Source of the DNA: Hofstenia miamia
Lineage: Eukaryota; Xenacoelomorpha; Acoela
NCBI GenBank assembly: GCA_004352715.1
Contig: SCFE01000015.1
Coordinates: 2,413,798-2,477,797, forward strand
Length of the DNA: 64,000 nucleotides
Direction of reading: 5' to 3'
Below, piece after piece: positions 10,501 through 25,100 of this stretch (positions within the stretch are counted from its first letter, which is position 1; each line of letters begins with the position of its first letter). The notes beneath the pieces are model-generated. The model was not told where the DNA came from. It searched no databases and saw nothing but the letters and a program-made list of their open reading frames with translations. The position numbers were made by a program, and so were the translations under genes.

Positions 10501-13500
10501 GCTGTAAGTGATACACCGAGAAATATACAAAATACATCAAAATATGACTGTATTGAATTATTATATTGATTTATTAGTGCTGCCTCGATAAAGTATATCT
10601 TGAACTCACCCGCAATTATTTCCGTCGTTATGTGGGCGAAATGTGGTATTTGAAAAATCGGACATTTGAGTAAAGCCTATTTTAAACAACATAGGAATAG
10701 CTATGAAAATACGGCACATGGCCATTTTCGCAAAACTCATTTCTTGCAGTTGTAGAGCCGCCCAATCCCATAACTCATTTTGTATCAGATCGACACTGTC
10801 TGCCTTTAAGAAACATTATACCATAACACATTTCTAACACCAAAAGACGACTAACTAACGTCAAGAATTAGAACATTAACAAACTAATGTTTATTAGAAA
10901 TGAGTTTATCAAGACTTTTGAGATTTAGGTAGACAAAATCAACGTTCTCACAATTTTTCAATTCTCATGTTTTAATTGAATGGGCGACTTAATTAATTAG
11001 ATGGCGGTTAATCACGACAGCCATGGCGGATTATTAGTAAACCAAAAATGATATCTACTTTATAATTTTGCAATGTTTAAATTAGATCTATGCTCCTATG
11101 AAGAAATCGGTTATCACAACATAAGCTTACTTTGCTCCTAACACTATGTGCTAATTCTAACATAGTGCTGACAGGGTCCTTATGTTCAATAGTGGAAGAT
11201 GAACCAGAACTAACAGTGGAACCCTGAGCAACTCCTCGAATTGCATCCACATTTTCGTAGGAGGGCGCCACAGATGAAGAAGGCGGTGGGAATATTTCAG
11301 AAAGATTCGGAGGTAATTGTGGTCTCTTTCCATTGGAAGGCGGCGAGGCACGACCAAGTTTGTGAGAACGGGGGAGAGTGGATGATGAACTTTGATAAGT
11401 GCTATCATCGACAGAAGGAGGCAACTTGTTCATATTGAGGTAGGCTGAATGGGGATCCCGAGTAGAATCGGATGGCTAAAATATTTCAGTTATTTCAGAA
11501 TAAGGAACATGTGGAGTTCAGACAATTAGTCTCAAAGATATTAGCTAAGTATTCGATAAATTTAAGTAAATGAGCATACAACCGACTTGTGAACGAGTCG
11601 AAACTTTTTATGTTCGGCTCGGTTAGTTTTGATTTTAAGTATATATTTTCGGCTCGGATCGGCCGGCCAAGTAGCACCGATCAATAAGGTTCGTTTTAAC
11701 TTGAAAATTCTTTAAAAATCTTCCACTCTCACAGAATTTTTTGCATAATTTTTCCAGTCAGTAAAATAAACATTTGAAAATAAAACAATAAGAAACACAA
11801 AAAACGTATATTGAATGGCACAACAGAAAAAACAGAACAACATTTTAGGCTCGTTGTATATCAAATTCAGTGCTCAAGCTTGGCTCGGCTCGTTGACAAG
11901 TCTGGCATAAAAAAGTTTTAGTATACTTTAAGGTAGAGGAAACTAATGGTTGAAGAATGTGGATCAAAATTTATAAAGTATATCAAAAGAAAATTTTAAG
12001 AACAAAACACTTAATTGAAGAACAATAGAAGAATTACCTGAGCGATATACAATTTGGAACAATGGATATTGGCGGCATTAGAAGTCGGACGACCGATTCT
12101 TTTTAAAACATTTGGCAATTCTGTAAGCTTGTCGAAGGCATGCTGGAATAAGAGGTAAATATAAGAATAATATGAATTATAACTTACTGAAGGTAGTTTT
12201 GTCAGCATATTGTGTATAATGGACAGTTCACGTCCGATGTCAATGCGGAATGCTGGTTCCGTCAGAGTGGCATTGGCCTCTGGTTGACTCTAAATCTCAG
12301 ATTAATTTGCGCCATAAAAGAATTTAGTGACAAATATATTAAAATGGAATCAAACAAACTACAAATTAAATAAATGACTAATACAAGAATTATTGTACAG
12401 TGAAAATAATAGCTAAATTAAATATTTCAGATTTGGCCTGCATTTATATATGATAGTATAAAATGGCATAAACTGGAAATAAGAACAAATCGAATAAAAA
12501 AACTAATGCAAGAATTTCTCGGGGTACCCAATTATAATTACAACAAAAAGTATTTTGAAAGGTGAAAAAAATTTTTGGATAGCTATACAAAAATAAATAT
12601 TGAAATTTACGCCAATAGAAACGTATAGATTAGAAGAATCAGATAAAAAAATCAAAATATAATGAATAGAATGCTAATAAATCGCACTTTTTTATGATGG
12701 TAGTTTGAGTATAGTTAAGAGGTAACTTACAGAAATGCTGTTAATAAAATTGTGCATGTTTGGAGCCTCGCGCTCAAGAAATGGGTTCATAAACTTCATT
12801 GACTCAGTTTCTTCTCGATATCTACAAAGAATATTTGATGTGTGAAAAGAGTTAAGTCACTCACAGTGTGTCGTTGGCTAGTTTCATAACAACCTTGGAG
12901 ATAAGCTTGAGTGTTTGAGAGACATTTTCATTGGGCTTGGCTAAATAAGTGTAAGTAATGACAACTGCTGAGTGAAAATGTAACCACAAAATAATTGATT
13001 GATAAACACATACCTCTTTGAAGAAGAAACATGTGTGGCGTTAAGATGGCCGCACACAGCAAACGTAGGAAGAGTGAAGAGGTGATAATATTGTAGATTA
13101 CAGAATCCTCGCAATTGTGAAGAGTTGAGCGAAGAGTCCAAAACACCTCCCGCAATTGTCTAAATTACCACTATCTTACAATGCCATTGTAACAATGGTC
13201 TTTAAACTGAATTCGTAAATAATCATCAGGTAAACACGAAAAATAAATTTTATTGAAGACAAACTTCGAAATGGCGGTTTATTTTAACACCCAAAGCATT
13301 TTGTCGAATTTACAATAACAAGTAAATTAAATTTGAAAATCGAATAAACTTAATAGCAAAATTAATTGTTTAGTGCGTTATTGAAATTCTTCGTTTAACC
13401 AAATTAAAAAAAAGAACGGGAAGCATGTTGATTTGCGAACATAAGATAAATCTACATCACTCGGTCGAAAACCTATATGCTCACATGCATCTCGTGTTCT

Positions 13501-16500
13501 ATTAACATATGCAAAGACAAAACAAAAATGATTTGAAAACACCGATTAATCGAACCGAAATATAAAAATTAAAATGATCATTGCTATTTATTTGTAATCA
13601 CTTGCTACTTTTTGAACTTCTCTCGGCATTTGGTGAATATTTGTTTTGTTTCGCATAACTATGATGTTTTTAAGGCCCGGACATATCACACATGTTTTCA
13701 GCCTGAAAATAAAATCAGCTAAGTTCCACGGAAAGAACAAATATTTAACCGCTAGGACGATGGGGAAGCCTACTATGTTATTCATAAAAGTTAAAGTATT
13801 GTGCAGAAAAATGAAGATTAACAAAGTAACACTGAAACAACAAGTAGGCAAAATTTACTACGAACTACTTAAAACACTATTAGCTTCAGTTTAAAAAAAT
13901 CAAAATTAACTTTGTAACACCAACAAGAATAATGAAGGATGGAATACATGTTGATAAACAGATTCAATGCTCTGAAAGAATGGCATGTGCTTTAACAGAT
14001 TTTGTTTTGGCAAGCAACAGACAAAACTGTCAGAACTTTGGAAAAGTTTATTAAGTACACGCAATCGAACATATTAGAAAATAAACTCATTTGACTGCAA
14101 TAATATGCTAATTGAAATACTTTCAATCTTCACAAACTACGTATGCAAAATGTACTTATATGTAGTTGAAATGTCAGCATCTGGTTAATAGAGCTCTGTG
14201 CAGTGAAAAAAACACATTCCGCTGCTATGCACAACTAAAACATAAAAAATCTTAAGCTAACATAAAATATTAATAAAACATTCGTCAATTATCTTCCTTA
14301 ATTGGGTAGTTAAAACAACGGAACGTGAAGATTTTTAATGCATCATCATGACATCGTCCCACAAGGAAGAAATTTACACAGTCTTGTACCCGCAATTTCA
14401 TCATCTGTATCACGTTTGAAATATTCAACCCACATAAAACCCACAAAAATTATTTTAGATCCACAGAAACCAAACTAGCAGCTTTAAAAAACAATATATT
14501 TTTAAAAATTAACAAATAATAGCAAATAGTAGGCTATTCTATTGTGAAATTTTGCATTAGCTGAAGCAATATGCTTCTATGAAAAGTGAAAATGAGACTA
14601 CTTCCAATTAAAAGCCGTAAATGAAGTTCACGCGACATAAAAACCGAAATTTTTGAACGTCCAAATCTGGCTGACGTTGCACAGTACATCGCAACAGCAT
14701 TTTACAACAAGTAACAATGCCCTGGCTTGCAATGTCTCTGTTACAATCTTCATACACGTCATGTCTCCATTTTCAAAGGTACGTAATATTTGCAAAGTTA
14801 TCACTACTAGTGTTTCTCATCTGAAAATGTAAAAACAATAATTTTTATTATCCTGCCACAAACGGGCAAGAAAACCGAGAACAAAAACTAGCATTTAAAC
14901 GTTCTTCTAAAAGGAACCATCTGCCTGTATATATCAGGGAACATGCCGGGCAATTTCCGAGACAACAAGTTTTTAAAATATCATACAATGGATGACTCGG
15001 GCAGGACATAACAAATCTGATGTACCTTTTGACTCCCTTTAGCAAAACAGTTGTAAGATAGTGTCGCTTAACACACCACTTATATCTATAACATCTGTCT
15101 AGTAACCTTTGGACTTTTTTGACACAGCTTTGTCAGCTCCATAAACTATTATAGCATATTATATCTTAGATAAAAAAAAGCTTCAAAAACATGATTCATG
15201 TCATGAGCCGAAAAACCAGCATTCTTGAGATTGACCACGATCAACTGCATTCTAGTCAAAGTTTACAAGCAATTCATGGACGTGACCTCCGAATTTCAAA
15301 ATAAATTGGAAGTAGACTTCCAAAGTCGCTTACAGTGTATCTACTTTAGATTCGTCGCAACAATAGTAACATTGCATCTTTGTTTTAGATGTGGCAGTTG
15401 ATAAATCAATTCGACCGACTTGTTAGCATTGAAACAGGCCTTCCGAGCACAACAAAGTTCCAATGGCAGGTGTCCACCCACCTGGCGGCTAGAGTCTTGG
15501 CAGAGCATTCACACTCCGTTCGCGCGAGAGTATGAGTAGGACTCCCGCGTGAACGTGATAATTTTTTAATTGAAAAAAGGGAGCGGGGGCTTGAGTAACA
15601 ATGGAATATTTTTTTATATAATATTTTTGTCTGGTCTTGAAAAATTTCTAACCTTATCAGATATATAGATGCATTGCTTAAAGTTAAAACATACTAGAAG
15701 ATATCCTCCTCACTAACAGTGGAATTTTCCAAAATATATTAAGTCCAGGGCTAACATTTCAACCTATTCAACGCACCAAAGTAGAAACCAAGAATTTGTA
15801 GTCCTTTTTATTCAGATTGCGAAGTACGATTAGTGATCGAATCTCCCACCTGGACTCTTATCAGAAAATGCTTTTTTTATGTTTGTTTTTGTCCGCACTA
15901 TACACTTTAGCGTAGTAACAAATGCAGCAATTCAAATAAGTTTTTTGCTCATGGGGGTCTAAATAGGAATTTTACGGGATATTAACCATGCGCAATTTGA
16001 TATATCATGCAAAGCAATATTAATCATAAAAAATTAAGGTTTACGTGGGAAAATAAGCGGAGGAATCATACACACTCTGCCACATATCCGAACACAAATG
16101 CGCAATTTTATCCTGATTTTCTTTAAGATATTTCTGCTCAGGATTTGTTTCAACATCCAAATCAAGATTTGAATCTACAACTTCTTGGATTTTTCCAGAT
16201 AATACTTCTTCAATGTACTAAATATAAAAATATTAAGTAGAGAACTCCATCAAAAATATAATAGAATTTTACAATTCAATGCATACATTCCTGATTGAAT
16301 TTTTTCAATTGCTGCTGAAAAAAATAAAATTATAACAAACTCAAATTTCTTTGGTTCACTTCGTATTTAATTTCTCGTTAAAACAGGTGCGAATGTCCAC
16401 AAATTAAAAACAACTATATCAAATGCAACCGTCTCTATCTTCAAAAATGTAATAGCATTTGACCTAAGAAAATGTCCAATCCACAAGCACTTGAATTAAA

Positions 16501-19150
16501 ATATTGAACAAATCACATAGAAGCATTGAATAGATGTAGTGTAGAGAATCATTTACCTTTTGACCCATAAGCTTAGCATAGGCTTCCATTGACTTTGTAG
16601 CTAATGAATTGGCACGGAACACTAAATCTTTTTGCCCACTATGCTTTGAAAGTTCAATTTGTAGAATGGCTGAGAAGTAGTCATTGATCTTGCTCTGGTC
16701 ATGCAAAATTTGAACCAAAGAATTGGCAAATTTGGTCTAAATAAAGTTTAAATACAATTGCAGTCACAGAGGTAAAGAAACCAAAAATTTAAAATTTTGT
16801 GAAATATTCTTACAGTAATGGTTTAACACCTCAATATGCAACTCAATTGTAGAAATAGCGGAAAGTCACGCTTCTACTTTCAAACAAAAGAAAAGTGAAA
16901 TATGATGTAACAGTACATTTCACACAATAGATAATTATTGACGCGTATGAATAACTTAGAAGAATTAAACAAACACAATGGATGGAATACAAAAACTATT
17001 TTCTCAATGTTGATAATGATGCAGCAGTGTATATGTATTAGAATTTCACAAAAATACAATGACATGTCATTTTTTCTAAATTTACATAGTATAATAAACA
17101 ATATATGTCACACAATATAGTAAATACAAGTTGCTAGTAAATTAAAATGAAAAAACTTTCTTAAATACTTCTCCTCTAAATAACATGTATTATTTTTTGA
17201 TTTTTTTGAAATAAAGTAATCTGTATCACAGTTTATAGCTACATCATTCANNNNNNNNNNNNNNNNNNNNNGTATGAATAACTTAGAAGAATTAAACAAA
17301 CACAATGGATGGAATACAAAAACTATTTTCTCAATGTTGATAATGATGCAGCAGTGTATATGTATTAGAATTTCACAAAAATACAATGACATGTCATTTT
17401 TTCTAAATTTACATAGTATAATAAACAATATATGTCACACAATATAGTAAATACAAGTTGCTAGTAAATTAAAATGAAAAAACTTTCTTAAATACTTCTC
17501 CTCTAAATAACATGTATTATTTTTTGATTTTTTTGAAATAAAGTAATCTGTATCACATTTTATAGCTACATCATTCAAATAAAGGAACCAAAAATTTATA
17601 TACGAAACTAAAAAATTGATTGAAGTATATTAAATAGTTACTTCCCAAAGCGAGTAAAAATAACTATCTTTGAATAAAACTACTTTCTAAATTTAGTTAA
17701 AATATTACTAAAGCTGAACATTTAATAAATCTGTGCCTATATAACAGTTTGGTATGATTGGACAAATGGAAACGAAAACAAAAACTATAGCTTTGAAACG
17801 CATTGAATTAAGTCCTACAAAAAATACTAAACTTTACCTTATCTTTTAATCCTAAAAACTCCTCACAAAGAATATATATCTCGGAATATTGGTTGACAAC
17901 TATGTCCAAGAGGTCATTGTAAATATGAAGAGGCCAGATATGTACAGCTTCGAAAACTCCACAGAAGCGTACACCAGGACCATCTGCAGAGAATGGAGTC
18001 TTTGAATTAGGAGGAATAAGTTGATGCCAAGTCGTTTGATTCTGAGAAATGCAGTTAGAATCCAAATTAGCATCAGCGTGACCTAAATAAGAATGTAGTT
18101 TACAATACACAGATATGGAAAAAGTATTTTTTATTGAAAAAATTCAAAAAACACGTTTTAAATATAAAAAAACTCATGATTATTTGGTCAGGACTCAATT
18201 GCAAAAATTAAATTTTCCCACTTTTATACTCCCAGATAATATGTCATCATTTTTTACGAGATTTTTTTGTCAAAGATCTGTTTGTTAGAAGTTTGAAGGG
18301 GTACTCAGCTAACTGCCACAGTAACATATATAATAGTATATATGCAGCCTGATGAATCGGTGTTATTGCATTTTGCACTTGTAGCCTCACCTTCTTTTAC
18401 TTCATCAAAGTAGAGTTATCTTCTGTCTTTACTGCTGCCCATCTCAAACTAATGCAAAAAATTCTAAAAAAACCATTATTGTTGGCTATGTTCATAATTG
18501 CGCAGTAAACGCATAAGAAAAAAATCAATTTATGAATTATGATAAATAAAAAAACAAATGAATTTATATTTTGTTTTAAACAAACATTCTCCTTAAATGC
18601 TTTAAACAGGTGTTTTAAAACATACCATCCTACACTATATAGGTTCAACATTAATTAACTTCCTACGATTCTAAATCGTGAAGTATTTTTATAGCCATGA
18701 AAAATAATATTCTAAAGTAGAAGGAAGTTTTGAAGGTCAAATATGAAATACAAGTTAAATAGGATTGAATTTTGACTAAGATGCGTCTATATTTAGCAGC
18801 TAATGGAAGTAAATTAAAAGCAAAGCTTTTGAAATTTTATCAATGCTCTTCCTAAAATTAATGAGTTTGACCGTGTGCTTGTACGAAATTTATGAGTAGT
18901 GGTACAATTGTGTAGCAATAAAATTATGAAAAAGTTATAAAATGCGCGACGGATTATATATCAAATATGTAATAGGGTCAAAATATGTGACCCATGACTC
19001 ATCACATAACCCGTCTCAGCTCGCTTAGATTTTGTTAGGCATTTGTCAATGAAATAATAGATATGGATATTAAAAACAAATAATTCTTTTAAATATTTTG
19101 GACAAAAATTGTCAGTACCCAATAAATACAAAGAGCCATGAAATTTTATT

Positions 19151-19182
<32 letters not shown>

Positions 19183-22100
19183 CACATATATACGGGCGCT
19201 CTGGTATAGGTTACCTGATATATATGTGCGCTAAGTACATGGAGGGCTCTACGTATTACTTTGAATCAAGACCGTAAGTTGGATTTTTTTCAAACTCTGA
19301 TATTAGAAATAGCTTAAGCATGTAGTTTACTAACACTGATAAGAAAACTGGTCAAAGTCGGACCTATTCCGGCTGAAATCGACATTCTTGTCATGGCCGG
19401 AACCGGACCTCATTTTCACTAAGAGGAACTGCAACCTAAGAATAATATCAGACATTGTAAAACACCTAAATTTATTGAAAATGTAAAAATTAATTTAAAA
19501 CCGTATTTAAAATAGTTTAAATGGCATATAAACCCAATTTTTTTTACAATACTCATTTAATATATTTTTTAAGAAAAGCTCCTCCTGACCCCAAATTTGT
19601 TGTGTGCCTATTAAATGAGTCCCTAAGGCTATCACGTATACTCAATTTACGATTTTTTTGACATTAAAAAGGCCGAAATGAAAATCAGTAGGCGCTGGCG
19701 TTAGGTATAAAACCCATAGTACTTAGCGCCCGTATAAATAATATATATACAGTCAGTCCCGTGGCTCGCATTTGCAAGTTAGGGTGACCATGACCCCGTA
19801 AAGTTCAATAAATTAATCATAGTTTTACTTATATGAAATAGTTTTGCACTTTTTCATTGAATTTTTAGAATTAGAATGGCTTTAGTATTTTATATATTTT
19901 AACTAAAATATATTCATTCTAACTTAGCACCGGAATATTAGAATTAATCCTATGGAGTTTTGTATCCAGTATGCCGAGAGGAAGGGGAACCAAGTGGTCC
20001 AACAGGGAGGGCCATGCTCTCCCTTGCCCTCCCTACAGTGTATATATATATATATATATATAGATCGATTAACATCAATTATATTTCTATCATTCGAATC
20101 CACATCTGAAGTGCAACTCTTCAATATTTAATGGCTTGGTTAGCTAAAGTGGCGGGTAACCTACTTTTTGAAATGTAAAACATTGCCTATGATATGGTTT
20201 AAACGAAAACAAAGGAAGAAATCAAGCCTCAAAACGGTGAGATCTTGAGTTTTTGTTACAACCGAAATCTTTAAATATTAAATTCAAAGTTCTGTTAAAG
20301 AAAAACTAAAACAACAATTTTAGAACAAAGAAGAAATGAAGAAACACTTGTAGGAAATAAAAGAGTTTTCATAGAAACTAATTACCTATGAGGCATTTCT
20401 TTCCTTTGCGCTTTTTATCGGTCTCTTTGTAGACACAGACTCGTACGTAGTTCGACCTACGTAGATTTCTGAAATGAAAGATCTCCTCAAAAATGATGCA
20501 ATCAGAAGATGAAGTCATTAGCTTTGTTTGCGTCACCCCATACACTACGTCATCAATAAGTATTTCACAGAAATATCTAAAACATGAAACGTTATAATAA
20601 AATATGCATAAAATTATGTACATTAGTTTATGGAAATGAAACATTTAAGTTGCGATATCTAGAAAATCAACCCAAATTCTACTAGAAATTTATCAAAATC
20701 TGTTTCCTCAAAAAATTTTAAACGCTTATAACCCACGAAATAATGAAAATATTTAAAATCTGAAAACACCCCCAAGATTGAGAATTGTCTACTCTTTCTT
20801 TTTAGTTTTTAATTTGCGACAGTGTGTGCTTGACAGGGTCTCACATAGTTTTTATTCAGGAACCAAAACATTTGATGTCCATGAGTGTGTTGGCATAAAT
20901 CGGATTTTTCTTGAAAAAAAATATTTTTATGTGCCTCAGGTGCAAAAATAATTTTTTAGCGCAAAATCATTATCATTACATGAGCGACCACAAACCCATA
21001 GATGTGCCCATATCAAAATATTTCTTAACGGGCTGGATAACATTGCTCAAAAATGTGGATAAAGCGGGCCGCTACTTTAAAGTAATGCTAGTAGAAGTGG
21101 CGCTAAAAACTATACTTACCCAATTATTTTAAAAGAGAATTTTAAGAGAAAACTATATAATGTACACAAGTCCGAGCAAGCAAACACCAATTTGATTCTA
21201 TCAGATCAAATTCTACAAAAATAGCTTTTATGTATTTTAGTAAACTACTGCACACAATTTTATGATCGATAAAATAATATGCAGAGATATAAATGCCTCC
21301 TGCAGTATTCAGAATGAATAAGAATTTCACATGTTTTATGTACTACTATTTAAATAATGAGTAACTACCTAGGTCAAGGAGCTTGTGTTTGATTTCAAAA
21401 TAACTTAAAAAGTGACGGACAGATTTAACGCACCTGTTGAATTAGTTCATATTTGGTGGTGAATGACCATCAAGTCCAATAGGACTTCCCAGTCTTCGAA
21501 GGACCTGGGACAACGAAGTGCAAAGTTTTATTAATTTTTTTTCATTCTGGATAAAATAAATATATGGGATTGAAAATGAGCCGGGAACAAAAACCTCTTA
21601 TCCCTCAGAAACATATTTCCTATTCATTTCAAGATGATTTCTAATTACTCACGGTTACAACCAGTGTTGCAAGCAGCTCGACAAATTACATAATACGTTG
21701 AGTAAAAGATAGAGGGATTCCATTAATTATTTCTGTTCTCAGTTATCAGTTGAAATATGATAAAAATAAAAAAGTAATAAAGTGGTTATAAGCAAAACAT
21801 TACGCTGGGTAATATTTTCCAAACCCCTCTGCTGAGAGTTTCTCAAAACATCAGAGCAACAAAATTGAATTGGGAAAAATTTGTTATCAATATATTTCTT
21901 AATTACGTTGACAGACATGATTCTAAGCTCTGTTACTTAGTTATATAATAAGTTTCAAAATGTTCAATAGAATTATTTATAAAGGAATTATTGCATCTTT
22001 TCCCTAAATATTTGTGCCCAATCCTATTTTTATCCCAGTCCCATTCACAAGTCAACAGTAATTTTCATGAAGTTTTTCTTAAACTGACTAGGTAGTTTTT

Positions 22101-25100
22101 TAGTAGCTCGAACAGGATCATAATTTTATTTCAAATAAAGATGTGTGCGGTAGACATTTTTGTAAAATCTACCGCACTGCAACATTTCGTCACCAACTAC
22201 TGTCGTAGAAACACGAAACTCACCNTCTAACGAGCCGAGCTTGAGCAGAGCATTTGATATACAACGAGCCCATAACGAGCCTTTATTAAGCCGAGCCAAT
22301 TTATAGTTCTGCTTTTTAATTTGCTTATGCAGATTTTTCTTATTTTTTTAATTCAATATACCTTTTTTATAATCATATTTTAAAATGTTTATTAAATAAT
22401 TACGAAGAGCTATTTAAAAATTTCTGAGAATGCAGTATTATTTGAAAAAATATCGAGCTAAAACGAGCCTCATTGAACGGTCCCATGTAGCGAGCCGAGC
22501 CGAGCCGAGCCGAAAATACTCCAAAGTAAAACGAGCCGAGCTTAAAAATGTCGGCTCGTTGACAAGTCTGTCAAAATCCTTACTTATGACCTGCCAAACA
22601 TCCCCTTCATCCAAATTAGAAATTCTATTCATACTTTATTGGAAACAGTATTTTATACTCCGTTTACAGGTTAACATTTACCAAAAAAAGTTTAATAACA
22701 CTTAATTTAAAAATGACATTTAATTAAAATTAAGGCTCCCTTGTTATATGGAAATTAAAGAAATTTTTATTTTCTGGAAATGTCAGTTAAACAGCAAACT
22801 GGCGGTGTAACCAAATGATCTTATAGGTAAGCGCTACCACACCCCGCAAATTTCTACTATAGAACTAAAAAAATACTTTTACGCAAAATAAAATTTTCAA
22901 ATAGTTATCTAACATTGAATTGTAATTTAATAATTAAAAAACATCTGAATCAATAAAGAAAACACACAATTAATTATAGAATCAGAATCAATTTTCAATT
23001 TCTCAACACGGAATAACTACGCTTCAACACACTAATTACTAGACAGGCCATGAATTTAAATTTCGAAGCTCCGAGGTCATCAATCCAATTTTATGCTTCA
23101 AATTAGGAGGCGTGCGCTTGATATCATTGATGTGTGAGTACAGGTATTATTCGCGGGAACTCGGTTTTATAAAACCGTGCATAAATAAATAAAATGCTAA
23201 AATTAACATATAATAAAGGTGAATTCTGTTAAAAAACTAATTGACACTTTTTAAAATATCTTATAGTATAGTCTGATACAGAGATGTAAGAGGGCCCGCT
23301 TTTTACGGCCCTCCCCTAACAATATAATTGCTAAGCCCTATTTTAGCAATAAATAATATTTTTATATTATTGCAAAATAATAATTTACAAAATAATTATA
23401 GTTTTAAAACTTAAAATGAAACTTCGGTCCAAACTGGCACTTATTTGTTCAAAAATCTCGGGCCTGGTCCACTTACATTTCTGGTCGGGTACAGATAAAA
23501 AATTTCTGGTAAGGCAAGGAATTCATTTTTACGGTGGCGATGTGTTATCAAAAAAGCGTTACCCGCACATCACTACTTGTTGTATACAGATATATAATTA
23601 TCTACAGGTATATTTAAAATGAGATTAGTTGAAAGTAAGTGATTTATTGGCAAGACAATTATGAGTGTATTGTACGGCATGAACAGCACAGTGTCTCACA
23701 ACTCACCTACGCAGTTATAAATATATTTTCATTAAATGTTACTCTATGTGTTCAATTCCCAATCTTGAAAATATGAGAGTGGGCCTACGCGTCGCGGACG
23801 AACTAACAAGTAGAAAAACTTTAGTGCAGACGAAGAAAGTTTGTAAATATGTTATTGTTACTGTGCAATACATGATTAAAACAGTTGTTCGTCACAAAAT
23901 GATTTGATCACAAAGCTCTATTAGTTTTGTGATTAAACGACAAAGATAAAATAAAAACAAAATTTAAGGTTTCTCAGTGATTATAGGGTAACTATAAAAA
24001 ACCTAAGGCAAAGCAAGACTAAATGGTCTGAGAGTAGTCAATTCTAAGAAAATTTAGTAAAAAATAGTAAACTGGAATGCAATATGGATAAAGGGTTATT
24101 ACCTTAAAATTCTGCATTGAAATGGAAGTATCATTGGACCGAAACATTAACAAATCATCTTAACAAGAAGTCGAATGTTGATTAAAATTAAGTAAAACCT
24201 GCCGCAATATTCTTCATCGAAAGTTGGTATAAAAATGAGAAAGCCATGTAGAAATCAACAATTATTGATTTTATGGGATTCGACAATACGAATGTATAAC
24301 CCCTGCTAATATTTGAATATTTAATTTTTCGTAACGTATTTTGCATATCATTAAATTTTACTTCCCCTCTGAAAAATTTGAAGCCGGCATGCGCTACTAA
24401 TCTACACTTATAAAATTTAAAATTGGTGATCCTAAGTATCACAGACATTTTTTACAATATGTAATGATTTCTATAAAAAAATTTAAACGTTCATGACCCA
24501 CTAGCTAATCTGAAAGTACCACAGAATAGAAAAGTGCTTTCCCTTTCATTTTCACATTTGATACAGGTCCTATAGCGAACCTGTTCAGGCGCTTTTGTGC
24601 GAAACACGCTTGTACGGAACTTGAGTGGTCTAGTTGTTGATGCCAAGGACTTTAATACGCCTTATTATTTGTACATTAGAGATGGAAAAAATTTGAATAA
24701 TTCATATACCTCAGGCACAGGAATATTATTTATCACAAATGCTCATCCAAACAGGGGAGCACATTTACCAAGGAAGCTCAATAATAATAATAATGAATGA
24801 CTGAAGGCAGACACTAAAAAAAAATAAAAAACAAGTCAAGTTTCACGGCAGCGAGGACAGTCACAGGAGATAAAGTAGGAGCAGATGGAAGAGAAGGGCT
24901 CAGCAAAGACGAAAGTCATCAAAGATTTTTTGAAGAAAAGAAATCGATGGCTGTTGGAAAGTTGAAATCAAGATCTAATTAGCAGCAGTACAAGCACGAT
25001 TGAAAAACGAGTGAAGGGTGCGATGTTTTTTGGGAAGACGAATGGAGAAAGTGACAACATCATCAGACCGACTGGAGCGGTAATTAGAGAACTTAATGAA

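Noticed and set aside
10613-10806. Open minus-strand stretch (LIQNELWDWAALQLQEMSFA ...) tested as an exon between exons 13 and 14
   Set aside because: Its length is not a multiple of three with any acceptor/donor pair that I see, while exons 13 and 14 join directly in phase 0. The acceptor is weak and the text matches no part of the family.
11157-11408. Second long minus-strand frame over exon 13
   Set aside because: Shadow frame of the Ser/Pro-rich exon; the phase chain and composition support only the other frame.
12928-13155. Long ATG-started frames running from exon 8 into the intron
   Set aside because: They read through the splice donor at 13013; homology and phase end the exon there.
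16880-17428. Repeated minus-strand frame (FIILCKFRKNDMSLYFCEIL ...)
   Set aside because: A chance open frame in AT-rich intron, seen twice only because the sequence is duplicated around the gap. The likeness of YFCEIL to exon 4 is short and lacks borders.
22799-22850. GC-richer patch with GGTAAGCGCTACCACACC, considered as tRNA-like
   Set aside because: No cloverleaf, no box B and no acceptor stem could be drawn.
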